Shown here: positions 27,186 through 36,436 of the stretch, in pieces
How positions within the stretch are numbered: position 1 is the stretch's first letter
Layout of the letters: each line of letters starts with the position of its first letter
Origin: Bacteroidota bacterium
Lineage (GTDB): Bacteria > Bacteroidota > Bacteroidia > B-17B0 > Aurantibacillaceae
Assembly: GCA_013697245.1 (NCBI GenBank)
Contig: JACCXH010000062.1
Location: 62,001-126,000, forward strand
Length of the DNA stretch: 64,000 bases
Direction of reading: 5' to 3'
The notes under the pieces: generated by a model
What the model was told of the DNA's origin: nothing
What the model saw: only the letters and a program-made list of their open reading frames with translations
Databases searched by the model: none
Made by a program: the position numbers and the translations under genes

Positions 27186-28314
27186 TTTTGAATAATTGTG
27201 TTAAAAAAACTTCGAGCTTCTCACCATTTATTCTTGGATTAAAAAATTGTGCGCATCTTTTACGTCCATTTGCACCAATTGATGAAATATTGTTTCTGTT
27301 ATTTATCACAAACTCCATTGCAGAAATAAGCGATCCTACATTAGATGGTTCGGCTAAAATTACGTCTTCTTTATCTTTAAGATATGTTTCAACATCACTA
27401 ACCTTAGTAGCAATAACAGGATTACCCGTAGCGAGATACTCTCCAAGTTTAAAAGGGAAACCGGAATTTGCATACTCAGAGTTTATCCGAGTCATTAACA
27501 GAACATTACCTGATGAAATAAATTCATAATAGTTATTATCAGGTATCAATCCCTTATATATAATTGCCGGATTCAAGCGTATTTTTTCCTTAATTTCCCG
27601 AGTAATATTTCCTGCCAGTATTAATTTGCTTTCATTAAAAGAAGTACTTACCTTATTAAAGGCTTCTATCAAAAGATCAACGCCATCTTTAACGCCATAA
27701 CTGCCGCTATATAAAAAGTTAAACGCTACTTCCTCTTTTTTATCAGAATAATTAAAGAATAAATTTTCGGCACTAACAGGGATTAAAACTAAAGGTTTAT
27801 TTTTTGGATTTAGCGCATTAAGCTTTAAAAATAATCTAGTAGAAAGAACTATCACTCCATCTGTAAATTGGAATGTCCTTTTTTCAAAATAACGATTCAC
27901 ATTATGAAGAAGAGTTAACAAAAAGCCCGTTCTCTCAGTATGCATACTATAGTCCTCAACAATATCGGTAACAACTTTAAACCCGATCTTTTTTCCATAT
28001 TTTGCATACAAAAAATTTGTCAATCCTATTCCATCGTATAAATAAAGAACATTCTTCTTCTCAGTTTTATAATTTTCAGTTATTAACTTCTTGATCTTTA
28101 AATACCCGAAAATATTTTGAATTCTATTAAAATAGAAAAAATTAAATTTTACTTTATTTTTTAAACCCGAAGAATTGTTTTGTCCGTTATTTTTTCCAAC
28201 AACCAAAACCGAAACATCATTCTTAATTGACAAGTATTCAGCAAATAACCTAATTCTTTTTGATCCGGCCATTCCAAAAGGAAAAGGTTGATTTGAAACA
28301 AAAATTACATTCAT
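27163..28314 (-). CDS. Glycosyltransferase, GT-B fold
   Basis: 383 residues from the ATG at 28314; the family N-terminus is MNVIFVSNQPFPFGMAGSKR, so the 26 extra upstream codons that stay open are unlikely to be used. The donor half has FNFLYSGSYGVKDGVDLLIE, KLILAGNITREIKEKIRL, IYKGLIPDNNYYEFISSGNV and GFPFKLGEYLATGNPVIAT, where the usual second glutamate motif is recognisable as K-LGEY. It probably transfers one sugar of the repeat unit. The start is one base from the stop of the polymerase gene upstream. Confidence 0.88.
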   Translation of the reverse strand: MNVIFVSNQPFPFGMAGSKRIRLFAEYLSIKNDVSVLVVGKNNGQNNSSGLKNKVKFNFFYFNRIQNIFGYLKIKKLITENYKTEKKNVLYLYDGIGLTNFLYAKYGKKIGFKVVTDIVEDYSMHTERTGFLLTLLHNVNRYFEKRTFQFTDGVIVLSTRLFLKLNALNPKNKPLVLIPVSAENLFFNYSDKKEEVAFNFLYSGSYGVKDGVDLLIEAFNKVSTSFNESKLILAGNITREIKEKIRLNPAIIYKGLIPDNNYYEFISSGNVLLMTRINSEYANSGFPFKLGEYLATGNPVIATKVSDVETYLKDKEDVILAEPSNVGSLISAMEFVINNRNNISSIGANGRKRCAQFFNPRINGEKLEVFLTQLFKNDTAIAK

Positions 28315-28315
28315 T

Positions 28316-29551
28316 TTACAATTTAAATTTTCCAAAATGCTGAAGTTTTTTGTTATTTTCAATTGGGATAAGAAACATAAAACAAAGTCCAAAGAAAAAA
28401 GGTTTCATTAATATTACCTGCGAAAACGCTGCACTAATTACAACCCCAACTAGCCCCAGTGCATATATTGGATGTATTTCATATTTAAGGCATAAAACTT
28501 TAAATGATCGGTACATGACTGCAAAATAAAAAAAGAAGCCTAAGATACCGAACTCTGCCAACAAACGCATTGTACCATTGTTTCGATAGTTTAATCCTTG
28601 ATTACCAAATTCTCCGAATTCAGATTCAGTAAACCGTCCTTCACCAATTAAAGGATATTGTAAAAATATCTTCCAATCTTCAATAGCACTTACCAATCTT
28701 GTTCTTGAAAGATTAGCTGTTTTTTGGCCTTCTAAAAACTCAAATTCAGAGTTTATTTTTTTATTCAAAAAGTCGAACTGGTCAAAATAATAAACAAATA
28801 AAAATATAAAAACAGGTAAAGCAAAAATCAAATAATTAAACTTTCCTCTTGAAAAAAGATAAACAACAATTAAAGCTGTGAAAGTTAAATAGGCTCCGGT
28901 TGATTGAGTGGTAAAAAGTGCGATTAAAAAAAATACATTTCTTTTTTCAAACATGTTCTTTGTCTTAATAAGATTGAATATCAATGCCACGATTAAGAAA
29001 ACCCCAAAACCTCCCGGTTCCCAAAACGGGCCAGAATTGCGAGGCAAGATCCCATTGCGAATATTAAAAGTATAAATAATAATATGGGGTTCACATGGTT
29101 TGTAAAGGGTTATAGACTCGAAGAACGGGCAGATGTTATTTAGAAAATAATCAATAGAACCTGGTGCAATAATTAAAACTGACCAAATAATTAAACTTAT
29201 AACAGTAAAAAAATACATTAACCGGATAAAATAGTCCATTATTTTATCTCCTATAATCTTAATCACAAAATAGGCATAAAAAATACGCATAAATAGTCCA
29301 AAAAAAATACCCACCTTAAATGTTCCAAAATAAAAAATGTGTCCAATAAATATTAAAAGAAAACCCGAGGCAAATACAAAAATGAAGGAGTCGAATTTTT
29401 TTCTTTTTCTTAAAAAAACAATGAATGAAATCGCAAAACTTATTACCAGGAAAGTGTTACCAATAAGAAAAGGCATGAATGCTGTACCTGTTAAAAGGTA
29501 AAGCAATAAATAATTCACAATACTAAATTCCTTTTTTTTTGCTACTAACAC
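28316..29551 (-). CDS. Wzy-like O-antigen/capsule polymerase
   Basis: 411 residues, strongly hydrophobic, with about ten to twelve predicted membrane helices (for example YLLTGTAFMPFLIGNTFLVI, FIVFLRKRKKFDSFIFVFAS, FFLIALFTTQSTGAYLTFTA). The large loop has the GPFWEPGGFGVFLIVALIF motif seen in Wzy/O-antigen ligase proteins of this phylum, and the end of the loop has a GEGRFTESEFGEFGNQG stretch. It would polymerise flipped repeat units at the periplasmic face. It is the only polymerase candidate in the operon and lies between two glycosyltransferase genes. Confidence 0.85.
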   Translation of the reverse strand: MLVAKKKEFSIVNYLLLYLLTGTAFMPFLIGNTFLVISFAISFIVFLRKRKKFDSFIFVFASGFLLIFIGHIFYFGTFKVGIFFGLFMRIFYAYFVIKIIGDKIMDYFIRLMYFFTVISLIIWSVLIIAPGSIDYFLNNICPFFESITLYKPCEPHIIIYTFNIRNGILPRNSGPFWEPGGFGVFLIVALIFNLIKTKNMFEKRNVFFLIALFTTQSTGAYLTFTALIVVYLFSRGKFNYLIFALPVFIFLFVYYFDQFDFLNKKINSEFEFLEGQKTANLSRTRLVSAIEDWKIFLQYPLIGEGRFTESEFGEFGNQGLNYRNNGTMRLLAEFGILGFFFYFAVMYRSFKVLCLKYEIHPIYALGLVGVVISAAFSQVILMKPFFFGLCFMFLIPIENNKKLQHFGKFKL

Positions 29552-29555
29552 GGTT

Positions 29556-30767
29556 TCAATTTTTTAGAGCTTCAATGTAAATTTTCTCAATTTCACTCCC
29601 GTATTTATTAATGTCGCACATTTGTTTAATGATTTCAAAGCCTTTATTACCAAATTGTTTCCTACGGTCTTCATTATTGATCAATTCACTAATTTTTTTT
29701 GCAAGTTGCTCAGGGTCTTTTGGCGGTGTAAGAAATCCACTAATCCCATCTCGAATAAAAAAGGTAGAATTACCTGTTGCAACAATTGGTCTGCTTAAGG
29801 CCATAGCCTCAATAATATCTCTTCCCCACGGATCTCCACTCAAAGATGGCCGTACAATTATATCCATGTCCTTAATGATCTCAAGAATATTTTGAGTATA
29901 AGGCAAAAGGGTTAAATACTGATCTAATTTATTTTCTTTAATGTATTTTTTTACCTGACTTGGGTAATCCTCACGACCTAGAATTTTCTTTGCAAGAATT
30001 TTCCATTTTGGTTGTCTTCCGGAAACGCCAATAATAATAAAACGAAAGTTAGTTTGAAATAATTTATTTTTCAAAATAATTTTTAACGCTTTTAAAAAAT
30101 CGAGATGGCCTTTATGATAATTATAGCGACCCATCATAGCTACCAAAACAACATCATTCGCTATTTTGTTTTTTACTCTATAATGAGAAGTTATTTTTTC
30201 GATTAGTGAAAAATCAAAAGGATTGGGTAACACTTTAACATGTTTATTCGTCGCAAATATTCTTGCCTCGTTATTGCTAATTGTTATAATCTTATCTGAA
30301 TAGGAATCAATTCGCTCAATTATGAATTTTTGAAGTGTATTAATACCTCCATGATCAATCAACTCCCTAACATGAGAAATTATCATTATTGAGCTGTTCT
30401 TTTTTACATATTCTATTACATGGGGAAAAACCGAATTATTTACATGCAAAATATTAATTTTCTTATTTAACAATTCATTTAAAAAAAGTTTTGCTAATTT
30501 ATCTGAGCCGCGTTTTATTATTTCAAATTTTTTTTGAGGTGTGTCAAATGTCTGGCAACTACAGATCTCTTCCAGCTCAACTAATTTAACCTGTTTACAA
30601 TGTTTTAAAAAATTTTGTTTCATTTCTTCCGATTTGCAGGTTGAAGCATAAACATATTTATCAAAAACATTTGAATTTAGCGATTTAACTAACAAATATA
30701 AACTCGCCGATCCCCCACCGGGAGTAATATTATTTCCTAAAAAAGCAATTCTTGGTTTGCTATTCAC
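29556..30767 (-). CDS. Glycosyltransferase family 4
   Basis: 403 residues. The start IAFLGNNITPGGGSASLYLL carries the glycine-rich acceptor loop. The C-terminal half has VVLVAMMGRYNYHKGHLDFL, FRFIIIGVSGRQPKWK, LLPYTQNILEIIKDMDIIVR, then PSLSGDPWGRDIIEAMALSR, where the E-x7-E motif is modified (DPWGRDIIEAMA, with the first acidic residue as D). This variant is frequent in family 4 and should be active. The 3' end of the upstream amidotransferase gene overlaps its 5' end by 8 bases. Confidence 0.9.
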   Translation of the reverse strand: MNSKPRIAFLGNNITPGGGSASLYLLVKSLNSNVFDKYVYASTCKSEEMKQNFLKHCKQVKLVELEEICSCQTFDTPQKKFEIIKRGSDKLAKLFLNELLNKKINILHVNNSVFPHVIEYVKKNSSIMIISHVRELIDHGGINTLQKFIIERIDSYSDKIITISNNEARIFATNKHVKVLPNPFDFSLIEKITSHYRVKNKIANDVVLVAMMGRYNYHKGHLDFLKALKIILKNKLFQTNFRFIIIGVSGRQPKWKILAKKILGREDYPSQVKKYIKENKLDQYLTLLPYTQNILEIIKDMDIIVRPSLSGDPWGRDIIEAMALSRPIVATGNSTFFIRDGISGFLTPPKDPEQLAKKISELINNEDRRKQFGNKGFEIIKQMCDINKYGSEIEKIYIEALKN

Positions 30768-31902
30768 TGATTACTCTTTTAGGGAAAAATTTCCTGAAAA
30801 TATTTCGTAGTTTTTTATGCACTAATTGATATGCCGGATAATCGTGATGTTCTTTAACTGGAGCAGACATGATCTTATCAAACTCTTCGATGGTTAGCCC
30901 TAATTTTTTAATAAAATATTCTTTATCATCTTCAAATACGGAAGGGTTGTATAATTCTTTTTTAAGTTCGTTTAATGCATCGTTCCTTGATAACTGGCCG
31001 GAACAAATAAGACTTGATAAATGCGCCTTTCTTTTATCAACATTAAATTTAGTTGGCAAAATATAAGCCTGGTAAAAATGGGTGATTTTAGATTCAAAAT
31101 GTTTTCCACCGTAATCTTTCCATTCTAACTCTTCTACTAAAATTTTCATGGCTTTAGCTTTTTCATACGGCACGTAATTTAACAGGGCAATGCTCTCGCC
31201 TTTCTTAAAATACCTAAATCTTACATATTCAACAAGGTTTAATAAAGGATATGTTGTTAACTTTTTTCCTGAACCAAATCTTTTATAAATAGACCTGATA
31301 TTTAAACTATCGTATTTAGGAACATAGAACCATGAGCCTGGCATAATTGATTCAGCAGCATAATTAGTGCCGTCAATAAAATATTTTATTTTGAATTTTT
31401 TGGATAGGTTATAGATCCCAATCACAATTGCGTTATCGGATAACATTTCAAGATCTATAACTGATGCCTTCAAAAAAGCAAGCTGTAATGATTTGAATAC
31501 TTCCCAATCTATTACATGCGTATAAAGATCAATATTTAATTTCTTTAGAATATTTTCAATATTTTTAACAGCTAGTTCAGAGTTCCACCCATTATCAACA
31601 TGTATTGCCAGTGGACGTAATCCTAGTTTTTTTACAACATATGCAAGATAAGAGCTATCAACGCCTCCGCTTAAACCAATAATGCAATCATATTTATTTC
31701 CCTCTCCACTATTTTTGATTTTGGTTATAATGGTATTCAGTGCATTTTCTCTTTCATTATCAGAGCTAAAAGTAACCGATTCTACTTTTTTAAGTGCCGC
31801 AGTACAATGATTACAATTTCCATTCTCATCAAATACAATAAATGGATCTGTTGTATCCATTACGCAACGTGTACATATTTGATTTTTATTTTTTTTTATC
31901 AT
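30760..31902 (-). CDS. N-acetyl sugar amidotransferase (PseA/WbpG family)
   Basis: 380 residues from the ATG at 31902, which precedes the conserved N-terminus NQICTRCVMDTTDPFIVFDE and the cysteine pair GNCNHC (four cysteines, probably a zinc site). The ATP pyrophosphatase loop is CIIGLSGGVDSSYLAYVVKK near residues 81-100. The family makes amidino (acetamidino) groups on sugars such as pseudaminic acid or ManNAc3NAmA, with ammonia normally supplied by a HisH/HisF-like pair. No hisH- or hisF-like gene is found in this operon or elsewhere in the window. It overlaps the next gene by 8 bases. Confidence 0.92.
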   Translation of the reverse strand: MIKKNKNQICTRCVMDTTDPFIVFDENGNCNHCTAALKKVESVTFSSDNERENALNTIITKIKNSGEGNKYDCIIGLSGGVDSSYLAYVVKKLGLRPLAIHVDNGWNSELAVKNIENILKKLNIDLYTHVIDWEVFKSLQLAFLKASVIDLEMLSDNAIVIGIYNLSKKFKIKYFIDGTNYAAESIMPGSWFYVPKYDSLNIRSIYKRFGSGKKLTTYPLLNLVEYVRFRYFKKGESIALLNYVPYEKAKAMKILVEELEWKDYGGKHFESKITHFYQAYILPTKFNVDKRKAHLSSLICSGQLSRNDALNELKKELYNPSVFEDDKEYFIKKLGLTIEEFDKIMSAPVKEHHDYPAYQLVHKKLRNIFRKFFPKRVISE

Positions 31903-31915
31903 TTCCAAGTTTATA

Positions 31916-33178
31916 TTAATTTGTTGCGCGAACACTCAAGAGGTCACTAATAGTGTCAACAAATTCTCTAAAATTTTTTTCGGCATTAAAGAAGTCATTA
32001 TATTTTTTTTTACTCGCCTTCCTTTTTTCCTCAACCGAGACTGAATCATTGCAAAACAAACTAAGCGCATTTGATATCTCTTCAACATTTGGATTTTCGG
32101 ATAATAAAACACCATTCTCATTATCGATAATTTCAGGAATACCTCCAACAGCGGTGCCAATCGAAGGAATCCCAAAAGAATATGCTTCTTGAATACTAAC
32201 CGGACAACCGCCTTCTGATAAACTTGTTGTAATAAAAACGTTTACCGGGTTAGAGGAATAAAATTCTAAAACCTTATCATTGTTCACGTGGCCATATTGT
32301 GTATATTTTAGGTTTGCCGGAGCCATTTCTAATAATTTACTAATTGCATTCAATAAATAACCGTCCCCAAAATGATGCCAAAAAATATTAGTGTTCTTGT
32401 TTTTTTTAGCGAAATCCAAAATCCCATTTGCCATCAGATCAATTCTTTTAACCGGAATTATGCTGGAACATGAAACAATGTTGAAACCTTTTGAATTATT
32501 CAATGAATTTGTTTTTGAGTGATTTAACACACCTAAGCGATGAAGGACAAATTTATTTTTATATTCCGAGTATTCATTGCTCAAATATTCTTTAGCGGCT
32601 AACGACACCAAAATAACCATATCAATATACTTTAATGCATATTTCCTAAAAGGGTAGTACGAATTTTGGATCTTATAAAGATCAATACCGTGAGCTCTTG
32701 TAATTACTTTTAGTTTCGGGTAGTTTTTCTTAGAAAGACACAAGGCAGTTGTTGTTGAAGTAAACCAATAACTATAGGCTAATGCATTTTCAGTTAAATT
32801 ATTTTTAAAGTAATTATTTATCCATAAAAACTTATAATTTGTATCAATCAAGTTATTTAATAATATTTTCATCTTTTTATAATTAAAGATTATTTTCGGG
32901 TTTGTAAATAACTCCAACATTAACAGCTTAAATATTGAAATATTATACAAACATTTTAATGCTTTAATCGTTCTTTTTGCTTTATTATGAGTGGCAAAAG
33001 ATGTCTCAATATCTACTTTGCTATTTAATATTTGTTTTTCATCATTTACCTGTAAAGGAATGATTATAATCTTGTCAAAGCTTTTACAAAGTTCTGTGAT
33101 CTCATTTTGCAAAAAAGAATTTTCCTGCCCGGAAGAATATGGGAATGAAACAGTAAATATAAAAACAGTTTTAGCCAA
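31916..33178 (-). CDS. Glycosyltransferase family 4-like
   Basis: 420 residues. The N-terminus VFIFTVSFPYSSGQENSFLQ fits the GT4 subgroup acting in capsule clusters. The donor half has FNIVSCSSIIPVKRIDLMAN, FWHHFGDGYLLNAISKL, YTQYGHVNNDKVLEFYSSNP and ITTSLSEGGCPVSIQEAYSF. The last replaces the standard EGMPNAVLEA with EGGCPVSIQEA; both acidic positions remain. Predicted to transfer a sugar in the cytoplasm. It stands between AsnB copy 3 (4 bases upstream) and the sugar amidotransferase gene. Confidence 0.9.
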   Translation of the reverse strand: MAKTVFIFTVSFPYSSGQENSFLQNEITELCKSFDKIIIIPLQVNDEKQILNSKVDIETSFATHNKAKRTIKALKCLYNISIFKLLMLELFTNPKIIFNYKKMKILLNNLIDTNYKFLWINNYFKNNLTENALAYSYWFTSTTTALCLSKKNYPKLKVITRAHGIDLYKIQNSYYPFRKYALKYIDMVILVSLAAKEYLSNEYSEYKNKFVLHRLGVLNHSKTNSLNNSKGFNIVSCSSIIPVKRIDLMANGILDFAKKNKNTNIFWHHFGDGYLLNAISKLLEMAPANLKYTQYGHVNNDKVLEFYSSNPVNVFITTSLSEGGCPVSIQEAYSFGIPSIGTAVGGIPEIIDNENGVLLSENPNVEEISNALSLFCNDSVSVEEKRKASKKKYNDFFNAEKNFREFVDTISDLLSVRATN

Positions 33179-33182
33179 TGCT

Positions 33183-35012
33183 TTAATTTAATTTCACTTT
33201 AAATATTTTTAGCCAAATATTAAACGAATATATCCGGAAGATAACTGAATTATACGGTTTCTTTTCTTGAACGAATTCATCAAAATATTCAAGGATTGAA
33301 TTATTAAATATTCCCTTGGTATCTTTAATTGCCTCCACCAAGTTATTCCTAACAGAACTATGATTTTTTCGAATAAATATTTCGTCCGGTGTGGCAAACC
33401 CGATCTTATTATGCCTGTTCAATATTTCTTCGGGCAAAATATCCTTTAATCCGCTCCGCAAAACAGCTTTAGTAATTCCATTTTTTAATTTATAAGAATC
33501 CGGAAGTGAGAAGATGAATTCCGTTAAATTAAAATCCAAAAATGGAAGGCGGCTTTCAATAGAACTCATCATCGAGTTTCTATCTTCTGAATGCAGTTGG
33601 TAAGGGATACTTGTTTCGTTAATTTGTAGTAAAGATTCGTGATAAACGCTTTTTGTATTTTTTTGAGCTTTGTAATTTCTGTCTTTAAAAAGATCGCTAA
33701 AATACAATTTGTGTTTATCTTTATTTCGTTGATTGGTTATAGAATACAAAAATGCTTTTGCGGAAATAAACAGAAAAGATCTTTTTTGATTCTTAGAGAA
33801 TTGATATATTTCTTTTATAGCAAATAAAAATTTGCCTTTTCGTATCAAACTTAAAAAAAACTTATAAAAAAAACTCATGTACCCTGCCATAAACTCATCG
33901 GCCCCTTGCCCATCCAACATAACTTTTATTTTGTGCTCATTTGCTTTGCTGAAAAGTGCGAATTCTGCAAAGTGAGAACCGCTTAAAATTGGTTGGTCCT
34001 GGTGATAAACTAATTTATTAAATATTTTCTGATCTATCAGTTCGCTCATTTCCGGGTAGATTTTCACAGATTCAAACCCACTTTTTTTTGCAACAACATC
34101 AATAAATTTTTCCTCATTGATTTGTTTTTCACTAAAACAAACTGAAAATGTTTTTAACTCATTTCCATTCATTTGTTTTACCTCGCATACTATTGAAGAA
34201 CTGTCTAAACCGCCTGATAGGCATGCTCCTACTTCAACATCTGAACGCAACCTGATCTTGACAGCATTCTTAAAGATCTCACTGAATTGTTTGGATGCCT
34301 GTGAAAAAGTAATAGATCTGTTTTTCTTTATTTTTTCGATATTATAATATTGCTTTACATAACAGTTGTGATTATTTAAATTATAATTTAAATTATAACC
34401 TGGCAATAAAACTCGCACACCTTCAAATAAAGTATCTTCATTTGTATTTAAATGCGAGTTAACTAAATAATTATAAGCTTCTTTATAATTTAAATTTGGT
34501 TCAAATTCTTTTATTGCGGTAAATTGTTTTATTTCGGAAGCGATCAAGAATTTGGATGGTAAAGCGATATAATTAAATGGTTTTATTCCAAATCGATCCC
34601 GGCTGCAAAATAAACTATTTTTTTTAATATCAAATAAAATAAAAGCCCACATGCCATTAAATTTCAATACGCAATCATCACCCCATTTATCATATGCTGC
34701 CAATATAACTTCTGTATCTGAAGATGAACTAAATGAATAACCAAATTGTTTCAGTTCCTCTTTTATTTCGAGGTAATTAAATATTTCGCCATTATAAACA
34801 AGCACATATTTGTCATGATATATCATCGGTTGCGCACCGCTTATTGTTAGATCTATAATAGAAAGACGCCTGTGGCCCAAAGCAAAATTTAAACCTTCGT
34901 AAAAACCTTCCTGATCGGGGCCTCGATGAAATACTATGTCATTCATCGCTTTTATCTCATCGCGAGGAACTTTATTATTATTTGTATTAATTATGGCAGA
35001 AATACCGCACAT
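33183..35012 (-). CDS. asnB: Asparagine-synthase-type glutamine amidotransferase (copy 3)
   Basis: 609 residues. MCGISAIINTN provides Cys2. ALGHRRLSIIDLTISGAQPM, YNGEIFNYLEIKEELKQFG and SSDTEVILAAYDKWG complete the glutaminase. The synthetase half has the pyrophosphate loop CLSGGLDSSSIVCEVKQ and MLDGQGADEFMAGYMSFF, with a conservative S-to-D change before GQGADE relative to the other copies. It diverges clearly from copies 1 and 2, so this is not a recent duplication. The gene upstream (57 bases away) is a hexapeptide acyltransferase and the one downstream (4 bases) a glycosyltransferase, repeating the order around copy 2. Confidence 0.9.
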   Translation of the reverse strand: MCGISAIINTNNNKVPRDEIKAMNDIVFHRGPDQEGFYEGLNFALGHRRLSIIDLTISGAQPMIYHDKYVLVYNGEIFNYLEIKEELKQFGYSFSSSSDTEVILAAYDKWGDDCVLKFNGMWAFILFDIKKNSLFCSRDRFGIKPFNYIALPSKFLIASEIKQFTAIKEFEPNLNYKEAYNYLVNSHLNTNEDTLFEGVRVLLPGYNLNYNLNNHNCYVKQYYNIEKIKKNRSITFSQASKQFSEIFKNAVKIRLRSDVEVGACLSGGLDSSSIVCEVKQMNGNELKTFSVCFSEKQINEEKFIDVVAKKSGFESVKIYPEMSELIDQKIFNKLVYHQDQPILSGSHFAEFALFSKANEHKIKVMLDGQGADEFMAGYMSFFYKFFLSLIRKGKFLFAIKEIYQFSKNQKRSFLFISAKAFLYSITNQRNKDKHKLYFSDLFKDRNYKAQKNTKSVYHESLLQINETSIPYQLHSEDRNSMMSSIESRLPFLDFNLTEFIFSLPDSYKLKNGITKAVLRSGLKDILPEEILNRHNKIGFATPDEIFIRKNHSSVRNNLVEAIKDTKGIFNNSILEYFDEFVQEKKPYNSVIFRIYSFNIWLKIFKVKLN

Positions 35013-35069
35013 GAAATTTTTGGAAATTTTTTACTTGAATAAAATGCTTTTGAAAAAACAAATCGTTTC

Positions 35070-35582
35070 TCAGGGGGTAATGGGTAGCATGTATATTTTT
35101 TTTGCCGGGCAGCCTGCGACAACTGTATTACTCTCAATATCTTTTGTTACTACACTATTGGCGCCAATAATAACATTATTTCCAATTTTAATTCCTTCTC
35201 TTATGTATACATTATCACCAATCCAAACATTGTTACCGATAATAATATCTTTTTCGATCACTTCAATATTCTCGCCTGTTGGTTTATTAATGCTATGGGT
35301 AAATGCTTTTATGTGAACATTGTATCCGATAGCACAATCTTCTCCAATACTGATTTTAGAGTTTGGTCCTGCATGAATCTGACCTTCGTTAAAATAAGAA
35401 CCCTTACCAATCTTTACATTTTCGATATGAAATATCTCAACTTTGCCAATATTATTAAAATCTATCCCATATTTTTGCAACTCTTTATTTTTTTGACTTC
35501 TTCTGTATAGCTCGGCTTGCTTTACAATAAAATGACAAATTTTACTAATGAACATTATTTCTCTTCCGCTTTTAAAACCCAT
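35070..35582 (-). CDS. Hexapeptide-repeat acyltransferase
   Basis: 170 residues. After an N-terminal helix (residues about 1-45, rich in lysine and glutamine), repeated turns appear: IENVKIGKGSYFNEGQIHAG, IGEDCAIGYNVHIKAFTHSI, IIIGNNVWIGDNVYIREGIK and IGNNVIIGANSVVTKDIESN. The catalytic-type histidine lies in KAFTHSINKP. It is likely to acetylate or otherwise acylate a sugar of the polymer. The 57-base gap to asnB copy 3 is the widest within the operon and shows no hairpin. Confidence 0.9.
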   Translation of the reverse strand: MGFKSGREIMFISKICHFIVKQAELYRRSQKNKELQKYGIDFNNIGKVEIFHIENVKIGKGSYFNEGQIHAGPNSKISIGEDCAIGYNVHIKAFTHSINKPTGENIEVIEKDIIIGNNVWIGDNVYIREGIKIGNNVIIGANSVVTKDIESNTVVAGCPAKKIYMLPITP

Positions 35583-35599
35583 TTATAAAATAATTCGTT

Positions 35600-36436
35600 C
35601 TAAATTTTATTTTTTTGAAATACATACTCGCTATCTTTTAGTTGTTTAAAATTATTTTCAGAAATTAAATTACCGTTTAGGTCAAACAAACTAAATGCAA
35701 AAGTTTTTAGAAAGTGAATTACTTCGATACATTTTTCATAACTATCTTCAAACAATAATTCCATCACAAAAGTCATTTCATTTTTTGAAGCAAGAAGCTC
35801 TTTCATACCTTTAATAACATCGATTTCTGCACCCTCTACATCGATCTTAAATATTAAACTAGCCTTTTTAAGGAATTCTTCTTTTTTATACTCTTTAATA
35901 AACGCATCAAAGGTTATCATTTTACACGTTTCAAATTTCTTTCCCGAGTGGAATTCATTTGTATATATGCTTGACATTCCATAATTCATTTTATTTTGTT
36001 CAGTAGTGATCACATCATCGTTTAAATAAATTTTTTCTTCATTACTGATCTTTGAACCTATTAGCAATTTATGAAGATCATATTCCAGGTTATTTATTTT
36101 TTTATTTAAATAATTCTGGGAAAAATTTATAGTCACTGGTTCAAACGCATCTACTTTGATAGTAGGGTATTTTTTACTCACATATAAACTCATCAAACCA
36201 ATATTAGATCCAATATCGATGAACCAAACATTTCCAATATTATAATTCTTTATTAATCTATCAATGCAATGAAGGGTTTCCGTTTCGTATTCATTATTTT
36301 TATATAATTTATAATCTAAAAATGAATCTAAGTTCAACAACATTTTAAAATTATAGTTTGTTATCTCCTTAAAAATCCAACCTTTTTTTTCAGGGAACAA
36401 AACACTCTTTATTTTTCTTTTTAATTTTTTAAGCAT
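35600..36436 (-). CDS. FkbM family methyltransferase
   Basis: 278 residues. The SAM-binding region is NVWFIDIGSNIGLMSLYVSK near residues 69-88, and the FkbM signature VDAFEPVTINFSQNYLNK near 99-116. The family's acidic motif ASLIFKIDVEGAEIDVIKGM follows near 198-217. Members O-methylate sugars or amino-sugar derivatives. The 5' end overlaps the flippase gene by 8 bases, so translation is probably coupled. Confidence 0.9.
   Translation of the reverse strand: MLKKLKRKIKSVLFPEKKGWIFKEITNYNFKMLLNLDSFLDYKLYKNNEYETETLHCIDRLIKNYNIGNVWFIDIGSNIGLMSLYVSKKYPTIKVDAFEPVTINFSQNYLNKKINNLEYDLHKLLIGSKISNEEKIYLNDDVITTEQNKMNYGMSSIYTNEFHSGKKFETCKMITFDAFIKEYKKEEFLKKASLIFKIDVEGAEIDVIKGMKELLASKNEMTFVMELLFEDSYEKCIEVIHFLKTFAFSLFDLNGNLISENNFKQLKDSEYVFQKNKI

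Noticed and set aside
34936-35316. Plus-strand open frame of 126 codons spanning 35013-35069
   Set aside because: It covers the ends of two well-supported minus-strand genes; the hydrophobic translation is an artefact of complementary hexapeptide codons.
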